Source: Phyllobacteriaceae bacterium
GTDB taxonomy: Bacteria > Pseudomonadota > Alphaproteobacteria > Rhizobiales > Rhizobiaceae
Assembly: GCA_023954255.1 (NCBI GenBank)
Contig: JAMLIH010000024.1
Location: forward strand, 1-40,064
Length of the DNA stretch: 40,064 nucleotides
Direction of reading: 5' to 3'
A program made the translations under genes and the position numbers. Shown here piece after piece: positions 1 to 7,058 of this stretch. The notes under the pieces were generated by a model. It searched no databases. It had not been told where the DNA came from and worked only from the letters and a program-made list of their open reading frames with translations. The stretch's first letter is position 1; every line of letters starts with the position of its first letter.

Positions 1-1162
1 AGCCGGCGGCGGCCAGGATTGCGAAAGTGCCAAGCAGCACGACCGGCACTGCCAGCGTGGGTATGAGGGTGGCGCGCAGGTTCTGCAGGAAAAGCAGCAT
101 CACCAGAAAAACGAGACCGATCGCCTCGAGCAGCGTCGTGATCACCTCATTGATCGACTTCTCGACGAAGGGCGCAGTGTCGTAGGGAATGACATAGCTG
201 ACATTGGGCGGGAAGAAGGCCGAATACTCCTCGATCTTCTGCTTGATGAGTTCGGCCGTATCGAGCGCATTGGCGCCGGCTGCAAGACGAATGGCCATGC
301 CGGCAGACGGCCGGCCGTTGTAGCGGGCGATTGTGCTGTAATTTTCCGCGCCGACCTCGACGCGGGCGACATCCTTGAGCAGCACCAGCCCGCCATCGGT
401 TTCAGCCCGCAGCACGATCTGCTCGAAATCCTGCGGCGTGGTCAGCAGCGACTGGGCGGTGATTGTCGCGTTGAGCTGCTGCCCCCCGATCGTCGGCAGC
501 GTGCCGAAGGCGCCCGCCGAAATCTGGGCGTTCTCCTCCGAAACCGCGCTCACCACATCGGCCGGGGTGAGCTCGAACGCCGCCAGCTTCGACGGATCGA
601 GCCATATCCGCATGGCATATTTGGCACCGAAGACCTGAACCTCGCCAACCCCTTCGAGACGGCTGAATTCGTCGACCAGATTGGTGTTCATGTAGTCGGC
701 GAGATCGACCTGTTCGAGCGAACCGTCATCGGAGATGAGAGCAACGACCATGAGAAAGCTGGCGGCGGACTTGCGGACGGTCACCCCTTGGCGCTGCACC
801 ACCTCCGGCAACAGGGCGGTAGCCTGCGCCAGCTTGTTCTGCACCTGCACCTGGGCGATGTCGGGATCGGTTCCCGTTTCAAAGGTCAGCGTGATGGAGG
901 ATGTTCCGGCCGAGGTGGAACTGGAGGAAAAGTATCGCAGGCCGTCCAGCCCCGTCATCTGCTGTTCGATGATCTGGGTCACGGTGTTGGCAACGGTTTG
1001 TGCCGATGCGCCGGGATAGTTCGCCCGCACGCTAACCGTCGGCGGCGCGATCTGGGGATATTGCGCCACCGGCAGCGCCGTAATCGACAGAATGCCCGTG
1101 CCCATGATGAAAATCGCAATCACCCAGGCGAAGATCGGACGGTTTATGAAAAAGCGTGCCAT
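1..1162 (-). CDS. RND efflux inner-membrane permease (AcrB/MexB type), C-terminus cut by window edge
   Basis: This is the proton-driven inner-membrane pump of a tripartite RND multidrug exporter. Only the first 387 codons are present, of about 1,040 in the family; the rest lies left of base 1. The start is typical of the family, [14 protein letters not shown], followed by the first transmembrane helix (about residues 10-28). The periplasmic porter region then shows the hallmark stretches [11 protein letters not shown] (about 31-41) and [12 protein letters not shown]. The visible part ends in the next membrane segment ([14 protein letters not shown]). The ATG at 1162 is 31 bases after the stop of the membrane fusion protein, so the two are surely co-transcribed. 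Substrates cannot be told from sequence. The TetR gene on the other side of the fusion protein is the obvious local regulator. Confidence 0.95.
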   Translation of the reverse strand, partial: MARFFINRPIFAWVIAIFIMGTGILSITALPVAQYPQIAPPTVSVRANYPGASAQTVANTVTQIIEQQMTGLDGLRYFSSSSTSAGTSSITLTFETGTDPDIAQVQVQNKLAQATALLPEVVQRQGVTVRKSAASFLMVVALISDDGSLEQVDLADYMNTNLVDEFSRLEGVGEVQVFGAKYAMRIWLDPSKLAAFELTPADVVSAVSEENAQISAGAFGTLPTIGGQQLNATITAQSLLTTPQDFEQIVLRAETDGGLVLLKDVARVEVGAENYSTIARYNGRPSAGMAIRLAAGANALDTAELIKQKIEEYSAFFPPNVSYVIPYDTAPFVEKSINEVITTLLEAIGLVFLVMLLFLQNLRATLIPTLAVPVVLLGTFAILAAAG

Positions 1163-1193
1163 CACGGCCTCCGCTGAAAACTGGTCACAAGAC

Positions 1194-2348
1194 TCAGTTC
1201 TGGGTTTCTTCCATCTGGGTTTCTTCGGCCGGCTTTTCCTCCGGCTGGACCGGGGCACCGACACCAATCTTCTGGAACCCCTCGACGATCAGCCGGTCGC
1301 CCTCTTCAAGGCCATCACTGACGATCCAGTCGGCGCCCCTGTCGCCGAGTACCGTCAGTTCACGCTGCTCGACGATGTTCGCCGCATTGACGACCATCGC
1401 CACGGGATTTCCCCGCCGGTCACGCGACACGGCTCCCTGTGGGGCAAGGATGATGTCCTCCACCACGCCTTGCGGCATTTCCACCTGCACATACATGCCC
1501 GGCAGCAGCAGTTCGTCGGGATTTGGAAATTCAAGACGCAACAAGACGACGCCCGTCTGCTCATCGACATGCGGTTCGGCCGCCGTCAGTTCACCGGTGT
1601 GCTCATAGGTCTGACGGTCGGCAAGCGTCAGCCTGACCGTGGTGCTTCCTTCCTGCCGGGCGCCATTGCGCCGCCAGCGGATCAGTTCGGCAGCCGATTG
1701 GGTGACATCGACATAGACCGGATCGAGCTTGCGGATCACCGATAGCGGTTCAGACTGGCCGGCGGTAACAAGCGCGCCCTGGGTGGTCAGCGTGCGTCCG
1801 ATCGAACCGCTCAACTGCGCCCTGATGGTGGTCCGGTCGAGATTGATCCGGGCGGCAAGAAGCTGCGCCTCGGCAACCTGTACCGCTGCTGCGGCCGTCT
1901 CGCGTTTCGAGACCGCGTCGTCGACGGACTGCTCGCTGACCACGTTGCGCGAACTGAGCGCGCTTATCCGCTCGGCATCCCGCTTGGCCGCATCGAAGGC
2001 AACCCGGGCCTGGGAGACCGCGGCTTCTGCTGCCGCAACCTGCGCCTCATAGGTTGCCGGGTCGATGCGGTAGAGCACATCGCCTTCCCTGACGCGCGAA
2101 CCCTCCTCGAACAGCCGTTCGATGATGATGCCGTTTACCTGCGGGCGGACCTCGGCGACGCCGGAAGCGACAACGCGTCCGGGCAATCTGGCCGTTACCG
2201 TCACCGCCTGCTTGTGAAGCGTGACAACGGTAACCGCCGAGGGCGGGCGTTCCTGCTGGGCAAGCGCTGCCGAAGGCTGGAATGCCGTGACAGCAAGTCC
2301 CGCAAGCAGACAGAACAGGAGCGCTCCACGCGCAAACCGTGAAAACAT
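1194..2348 (-). CDS. RND efflux periplasmic membrane fusion protein (AcrA/MexA type)
   Basis: This is the periplasmic adaptor that joins the RND pump to an outer-membrane channel. It has 384 residues, normal for the family. A signal peptide covers about residues 1-31, ending near AALAQ. The lipoyl half-motifs follow ([21 protein letters not shown] and [24 protein letters not shown]), then an alpha-helical hairpin (about 105-170), a beta-barrel with [15 protein letters not shown], and a membrane-proximal domain. I see no lipobox cysteine, so it is probably not a lipoprotein. The gene precedes the permease by 31 bases and is divergent from the TetR gene. No outer-membrane TolC partner is visible. 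The end of the protein is rich in Glu ([15 protein letters not shown]). Confidence 0.95.
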   Translation of the reverse strand: MFSRFARGALLFCLLAGLAVTAFQPSAALAQQERPPSAVTVVTLHKQAVTVTARLPGRVVASGVAEVRPQVNGIIIERLFEEGSRVREGDVLYRIDPATYEAQVAAAEAAVSQARVAFDAAKRDAERISALSSRNVVSEQSVDDAVSKRETAAAAVQVAEAQLLAARINLDRTTIRAQLSGSIGRTLTTQGALVTAGQSEPLSVIRKLDPVYVDVTQSAAELIRWRRNGARQEGSTTVRLTLADRQTYEHTGELTAAEPHVDEQTGVVLLRLEFPNPDELLLPGMYVQVEMPQGVVEDIILAPQGAVSRDRRGNPVAMVVNAANIVEQRELTVLGDRGADWIVSDGLEEGDRLIVEGFQKIGVGAPVQPEEKPAEETQMEETQN

Positions 2349-2409
2349 TCAATTGTCTCCCGAAAACGGAACCCGCCTCTTGGCAAAGAAAGCAACCGGC
2401 GGTAAATAA

Positions 2410-2427
2410 GAAAACCGATGGGTTTCC
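2410..2427. promoter_or_regulatory. Inverted repeat between the efflux operon and tetR, candidate TetR operator
   Basis: In the divergent gap between the fusion protein gene and the TetR gene, GAAAACC (2410-2416) and GGTTTCC (2421-2427) form an inverted repeat around GATG, with six of seven pairs matching. TetR-family repressors of RND pumps usually bind such a palindrome between the two genes. Position and symmetry are seen; binding is inferred. Confidence 0.35.
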
Positions 2428-2488
2428 ATATGTGAGCCTGATGCCGATTGCAAGCATCTTGTGGCAGGTTTGATGCGGGGGGCAAGCC

Positions 2489-3136
2489 ATTTCGCAGGTA
2501 CAGGAGCAGGGAGCGGGCCGAGGCCCCGGCAGGCCGCAGCAACTCGATGCCGCCGAGCGCGAGACGCTGATTCTCGATGCTGCGGAACGGGTGATCGTCC
2601 GCGACGGCCTTGAAGGCGCTTCCATGTCCGCCATTGCGGTTGAAGCCGGCATGTCAAAGCGCACCCTCTATGAGGTCTTCGGCAACCGCGCGGATCTGTT
2701 CGCGGCCATCGTGCGGCGCATTCGCAACACCGTGACTCATGAGCTGGATGAATCGGAGCGCCTTCTGCCACTGGAGCAGAGGCTCCGTCTTCTTTTGCTG
2801 CCTTCCATCGACAAACAACCGGACAGTGTACCCGCAGCCATTCTGCGCGCCGTCGTGGCCGAGGCCAAGCGGCAGCCGGAGCTTGCCAAGGAGTTCCTCC
2901 AGGAAGGCCCCAAGGCGCTTCGCAACATCATCCGGGACGAACTCGACCGGGCGGTTGAATGCGGCGAAACCCGGATAGCCGACACCGCCATGGCCGCCGA
3001 ACTGCTGGCCAGCATGGCTTTCGGTGACCCTTTGACGCACCTGATCGACCCGTCTGCCGGGCATATATCCCCGAAAGAACGCAAAAAGCGGCTTGATAAG
3101 GCCATCGATATCTTCCTGCATGGCGTTGGTGGCTGA
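2489..3136 (+). CDS. TetR/AcrR-family transcriptional regulator, probable ATT start
   Basis: This is a dimeric DNA-binding repressor. The helix-turn-helix is clear: SMSAIAVEAGMSKRTLYEVF followed by GNRADLFAAIV. The first ordinary start codon in frame is GTG at 2591 (181 codons), but it falls inside the first helix of the DNA-binding domain. The frame stays open and family-like upstream to a TGA at 2471 (RPQQLDAAERETLILDAAERV). The region between that stop and the GTG holds no ATG, GTG or TTG in frame that would give a complete domain. An ATT at 2489, six bases after a run of G, gives a normal 215-residue TetR. Either ATT is used, as in infC, or the start codon has mutated. The gene is divergent from the RND operon, its likely target, and also lies 146 bases upstream of the acyl-carrier cluster, which it might control too. 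Confidence 0.85.
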   Translation: MSQVQEQGAGRGPGRPQQLDAAERETLILDAAERVIVRDGLEGASMSAIAVEAGMSKRTLYEVFGNRADLFAAIVRRIRNTVTHELDESERLLPLEQRLRLLLLPSIDKQPDSVPAAILRAVVAEAKRQPELAKEFLQEGPKALRNIIRDELDRAVECGETRIADTAMAAELLASMAFGDPLTHLIDPSAGHISPKERKKRLDKAIDIFLHGVGG

Positions 3137-3282
3137 TGTAGGTAGCCTTGCGGATTGGCATTGCCGGCCGGACGTGGCACAAGCGCCGTGGGAAGCAGTA
3201 GCAAACCAAGCCGGAACCTGTTTGGTCGGAACACTTCGCTGAAACCTGATATTGATGGTCTACCGTCATCGCCGGAGGGGAA

Positions 3283-3558
3283 ATGGCAGATGAGAACGCG
3301 GGAATCCGCGAAACACTTCGGGCATTGATCGTCAAGGAATCCTTCGTCGACGAAAACAAGCTCGTCGAGGATGCCACGCTCGAATCCCTGAGCATCGATT
3401 CCCTCGACATGTCGATGATCATGATGGCGATCGAGGAAAAATTCGACATATACCTTTCCGTCGATACAGAGCTCGACGGTATCGTCACCTTTGGCGAACT
3501 GGTTGCATTACTCGAGAAGAAGGTGTCCCAGGGCATTGCCGAACAACCGGCAAAATGA
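3283..3558 (+). CDS. Acyl carrier protein (dedicated, NodF-like size)
   Basis: This is a small carrier that holds acyl chains on a phosphopantetheine arm. It has 91 residues and is acidic. The attachment site is Ser40 in LSIDSLDMS, followed by the usual recognition helix MIMMAIEEKFDIYL and a final helix VTFGELVALLEKKV. A strong ribosome site (GGAGGGG) lies just before the ATG. It heads a run of four plus-strand genes spaced 21, 14 and 13 bases apart. It is not the housekeeping acpP: that protein has a DSLDTVELVMALEE-type core and normally sits between fabG and fabF, which this one does not. Its pairing with the next gene, a ketosynthase of 401 residues, resembles nodF-nodE, but no other nod gene is present. 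Confidence 0.93.
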   Translation: MADENAGIRETLRALIVKESFVDENKLVEDATLESLSIDSLDMSMIMMAIEEKFDIYLSVDTELDGIVTFGELVALLEKKVSQGIAEQPAK

Positions 3559-3579
3559 CGTTTTCTGGGCAACATTGAG

Positions 3580-4785
3580 ATGGCTGCACGTGTTGCCATA
3601 ACGGGAATGGGAGCGATAAGCGCTGCGGGCAATGGCGCGCAGGCGCTGTGGCGGGCAGCGCGCGACGGCAGCCCCTGCATCTCCCAACTGGATGAAACGC
3701 GGTTTCCCAGGGCGCGCATCAAGCATGCAGCGCTCATCCGTGAAGATATCACCCAGTTGCTCGGCGATGCGGCAACGAAACTCGACCGTTTTGCACAACT
3801 GGCCCTGCTGGCTGCCCGGGAAGCGGTGGAACAGGCGGATGCCGAAGCCCGGCTCGCCGGCATGAAGACCGCCGTGATCGTCGGGTCGGGCCTTGGCGGC
3901 GCGGAAACCATCAACCGGCTTACCGATGCCCACAGCGCCGGCGAAGTCCGGGTCGACCCGCTGACGGTGCCGAAGGTGATGGCGAGTGCCGCCGCCTCGG
4001 CCATTGCAACCCGGTATGGCGTTCACGGGCCGGTCTTCTGCATCAGCAGTGCATGCGCCTCCGGTTCCCAGGCCGTCGGCATCGGCATGCAGATGATTCG
4101 TTCCGGTGCCGTGGACAGGGCCATTGTCGGCGGGTCGGAAGCACTGATAACGCCAGCTGTTCTGCGGGGGTGGGAGGTAATGCGCGTTCTGACGCCCGAT
4201 CGCAACCGCCCGTTTTCAGCCGACCGCAATGGCATGATGCTGGGTGAAGGCGCAGGCATTGTGGTGCTGGAAAGCGCTGCCCTTGCCAAGGCGCAGGGAA
4301 AACGGCCGATAGCGTGGCTTTCCGGCTATGGCACGGCCTGTGACGCGGGCGACCTGCTGAAACCGGATGCCCAATGGGCTGCCGAGGCGATGAAGCGCGC
4401 GCTCTCGGATGCAGCGCTGAAGCCTGCAGATGTCGGCTATGTCAACGCCCACGGCACCGGGACCGTGCTCAACGACGTTGCAGAGGCGGCAGCCCTCGGC
4501 GACACGTTCGGCGATCATCTGGATGGACTTCCCGTTTCCTCAACCAAACCGGTTCACGGCCACACCATCGCCGCAGCCGGGGCGATCGAATTGATCATCA
4601 CCGTCAATGCCCTGCGCGAGCAGTTTGTACCGCCGACGATCAACTGGACGGCAGAGGATCCCAGATGCCGGATGGATGTCGTCGCCAACACCGGGCGGCC
4701 GCACGGATTCAGCGCCGCCATGTCGAACTCGTTCGCCTTTGGCGGCATCAACACCAGCCTTCTCGTTGAGATGGCTGCCGAATAG
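3580..4785 (+). CDS. Beta-ketoacyl-ACP synthase (FabF/NodE-like KAS II family)
   Basis: This is a condensing enzyme that extends an acyl chain by decarboxylative Claisen condensation on an ACP. It has 401 residues, the size of NodE. The full catalytic set is present: Cys159 in SSACASGS, His291 in VNAHGTGT, Lys323 and His328 in STKPVHGHTIAAAG. The C-terminal glycine-rich SNSFAFGGINTSL, typical of the FabF group, is also intact. It is therefore an active ketosynthase and not a chain-length factor. The PPTINW and RCRMDV segments resemble both NodE and FabF. It sits between the ACP and the acyltransferase and is probably translated from the same message. Chain length and substrate are unknown. 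Confidence 0.95.
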   Translation: MAARVAITGMGAISAAGNGAQALWRAARDGSPCISQLDETRFPRARIKHAALIREDITQLLGDAATKLDRFAQLALLAAREAVEQADAEARLAGMKTAVIVGSGLGGAETINRLTDAHSAGEVRVDPLTVPKVMASAAASAIATRYGVHGPVFCISSACASGSQAVGIGMQMIRSGAVDRAIVGGSEALITPAVLRGWEVMRVLTPDRNRPFSADRNGMMLGEGAGIVVLESAALAKAQGKRPIAWLSGYGTACDAGDLLKPDAQWAAEAMKRALSDAALKPADVGYVNAHGTGTVLNDVAEAAALGDTFGDHLDGLPVSSTKPVHGHTIAAAGAIELIITVNALREQFVPPTINWTAEDPRCRMDVVANTGRPHGFSAAMSNSFAFGGINTSLLVEMAAE

Positions 4786-4799
4786 GAGTGGAAGCCGGA

Positions 4800-5777
4800 A
4801 TGTCGAAGGCAGCGGGCAAAACCCTGTTTCTGTTTCCCGGGCTCGACGCCGTGCTCGACGCAGAAAAAATCCGCCGCTGGCTGGACGTGCCGTCTGTCAG
4901 GCAGACGCTTGAATCGGCTTCTGAAAGCCTGTCCGAGGCAACGGGAAGAGAGCATTCCCTTGTCGACCTGTTCGCGGAAATGCGGCGGCCGCAGGATGTG
5001 GACGAAGACCTCATCCATATCGGCCTGATCGCCATTCAATATGCCATTGCGCTGGAGTCGGAGAAGCGGGTGATCCCCGACATTCTGACAGGATGCAGCC
5101 ATGGCGACCTCGGGCGCATGGCCTTCGCAGGCTGCCTGCCGCTGTGGGATACCATCCGCATGGCCTGGGCTTCGGCGCAATTGCGGACGCGATGTGTACC
5201 GGGCGTCAACGCAAGCGCGCGCTCCGTCAGCGGACGCCTGACCACAGAGCAACTGGACTGGCTGCGCAAACAGGATGTCGTCGTCAGCCAGTGGACCCAC
5301 CACCATGCGACGGCAGCAGGTTCTCTGGAGACCATTCGCGACCTGCGCGAGCGCGCCATCAGGCATGGCCTGAAAATGCATATCCTGCTGCGCGTGCCGG
5401 TGCATTCGCCCCTGATGCGGCCGGTTGTCGACGAAGCCTTGCGGATATCCCAGCAGTTCCATCTCGAGCCGCCGCGCTATCCCATTTTTTCCAGCGTCTA
5501 TGTACGCCGGATCGGGGACGTGACGGAGCTCAAACAGGAAGCCGTCGATGCATCGTTGTCGGAAATCCGATGGATGGAAACACTGACCAGGCTGATCGAA
5601 GAGGAAGGCGTTCGCCGCATTGTCTGTATCGGCCCGAGCTCGACGCTCGCCAACTGGATCATGGATGATGACGACATCAAAGGCGTCGAGGTCATCGATG
5701 CCTGGGATTTGTGCCGCACACAGGCAAGACCAGCGGGGTCCCTGCCTTCCCGCCCGGATGCAAGCCCGTCAGCCTGA
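4800..5777 (+). CDS. FabD-like acyltransferase, malonyl-binding Arg replaced
   Basis: This is a divergent member of the malonyl-CoA:ACP transacylase/PKS acyltransferase fold, 325 residues. The start FLFPGLDAVL matches the FVFPGQGSQ region. The nucleophile is Ser100 in GCSHGDLG (family GHSxG), and the catalytic histidine is His202 in VPVHSPLM. The C-terminal VCIGPSSTLANWI matches the family VGPGxVL. The arginine that holds the malonyl carboxylate (Arg117 of E. coli FabD, 25 residues after the serine) is Ser125 here by gap-free hand alignment, which suggests a monocarboxylic acyl group. A GTG at 4788 is in frame but touches the upstream stop. The ATG at 4800, behind AGGAG (4784-4788), is a better start. 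The C-terminal tail (about 305-325) is low in complexity. Confidence 0.82.
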   Translation: MSKAAGKTLFLFPGLDAVLDAEKIRRWLDVPSVRQTLESASESLSEATGREHSLVDLFAEMRRPQDVDEDLIHIGLIAIQYAIALESEKRVIPDILTGCSHGDLGRMAFAGCLPLWDTIRMAWASAQLRTRCVPGVNASARSVSGRLTTEQLDWLRKQDVVVSQWTHHHATAAGSLETIRDLRERAIRHGLKMHILLRVPVHSPLMRPVVDEALRISQQFHLEPPRYPIFSSVYVRRIGDVTELKQEAVDASLSEIRWMETLTRLIEEEGVRRIVCIGPSSTLANWIMDDDDIKGVEVIDAWDLCRTQARPAGSLPSRPDASPSA

Positions 5778-5790
5778 AACGGAGAAACGA

Positions 5791-6858
5791 ATGACGTTCA
5801 ATCATCTCCGCTTCCTCGCCTTCCCGCTGCTGCAAACCTGGACAGTTCTCTGCCTGGCAATCGGCGGCCCGATGATCTTCGCCGGCTACCAGACGATCCT
5901 CGTTGCGCTGCTGATCGGTGATCAGTTTCTCGGCCGTTACGAATTTGCAGATGAAGAGGAAAGCCGCCTGCTCCGCTCGCTGCCAGCCGTCTCGCTTGCC
6001 CTGCATGCCGTCGTGCTGGTCCAGACCATGCACCTTGTCGGCGTAACCGATCTGACAAATGCCCACGGCATTTTCCTGACCGGCTATCTGATACTGCAGC
6101 TTGCCGGCATGAGTGCCCACAATGCGGTGATCAACAGTCATGAACTGGTGCATCAGCCGACACGGCTGGATTTCTTTCTAGGACAATTGCTGGCTGCCTT
6201 CGCCTTTCGTTCTTCCGGTGCAATCGATCATGTCTACGGACACCATCGCTATGTGGGGCTGCGGGAAGACAATGCCACGGCCCGGCCGGGCGAAAGCTTC
6301 TGGCGCTTCCTGCCGCGAACCGTCATCGGCATCGAAGTGTTCAGCCACGGTTTCGAGAAAGAGCGGCTGGCACGGCGAGGATTGCCTGCCTGGCACTGGC
6401 AGAACCGGCATCTTCAGGGTTTTGCCTGCGCGGCCGCGATTTGCGTTGCCGCTTTCCTGACCGGCGGTGCGCAGGGTTTTGCGGCCTTTCTGGTTTCCGC
6501 CGTGCTGGCATCGGCAACCATGGAGGCCGGCAACTACATCGCCCATTACGGTCTGGTGCGTGCACCCGGAACACGCGCTGCAGAACACCACTCCTGGAAC
6601 AACCTCAACACGCTTTCGACCAGCCTGTTATTGAACCTGCCGCGCCATTCCGATCATCATTCGCGCCCCGATGCCGACTACTGGAAACTCACCTTGCCCG
6701 ACCGGGTGCCGCAACATCCCTTCGGCTTCATGAACATGACGCTGTTCGCATTCTTTCCGCCGCTGTTTTTCGCCGTTACAAGGCGCACGCTGCAGCACTG
6801 GCTGAGGCATCTCGCGACACCGCAGGAACGGGAACTGTACGAGTCCTACCGGAAATGA
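5791..6858 (+). CDS. AlkB-type membrane di-iron hydroxylase
   Basis: This is an integral-membrane non-haem di-iron monooxygenase of the alkane hydroxylase group, 355 residues, with several hydrophobic segments. All nine histidines of the AlkB pattern are present: NSHELVH (117, 121), HVYGHHRYV (147, 151, 152), NYIAHYGL (252) and LPRHSDHH (286, 289, 290). The 30-residue step from the first to the second motif is the same as in Pseudomonas AlkB. The NYxxHYGL element marks it as AlkB-like and not a plain fatty acid desaturase. The start at 5791 follows GGAG; the open frame reaching back to 5620 only overlaps the upstream gene. No rubredoxin or reductase is adjacent, so electrons must come from elsewhere. 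Being last in the ACP-ketosynthase-acyltransferase operon suggests it oxidises the acyl product of those enzymes. Confidence 0.9.
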   Translation: MTFNHLRFLAFPLLQTWTVLCLAIGGPMIFAGYQTILVALLIGDQFLGRYEFADEEESRLLRSLPAVSLALHAVVLVQTMHLVGVTDLTNAHGIFLTGYLILQLAGMSAHNAVINSHELVHQPTRLDFFLGQLLAAFAFRSSGAIDHVYGHHRYVGLREDNATARPGESFWRFLPRTVIGIEVFSHGFEKERLARRGLPAWHWQNRHLQGFACAAAICVAAFLTGGAQGFAAFLVSAVLASATMEAGNYIAHYGLVRAPGTRAAEHHSWNNLNTLSTSLLLNLPRHSDHHSRPDADYWKLTLPDRVPQHPFGFMNMTLFAFFPPLFFAVTRRTLQHWLRHLATPQERELYESYRK

Positions 6859-7058
6859 CGAAACTGCCCTGAAAAATCCGGTTTGCAGCGGGCTGCCACC
6901 AAACTGTATTGAAACGGTGCTCTGTGAAACGGAGCGGCCGTCATGGCCACACCGGCAGGTTCCGGCATGTCATGATGCCGCCGGACCTTTGCGATACTGA
7001 CCCGGCCCACTGGCTTGAAGGCAAGCGGCAGTTTTGAAGCGACAGAAAGAAATCCAAA

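Noticed and set aside
3283-4785. True nodFE genes of a symbiosis locus
   Set aside because: Size and order fit, but there is no nod box, nodABC or other symbiosis gene, and the partners are an acyltransferase and an AlkB-like enzyme. Only NodFE-like is justified.
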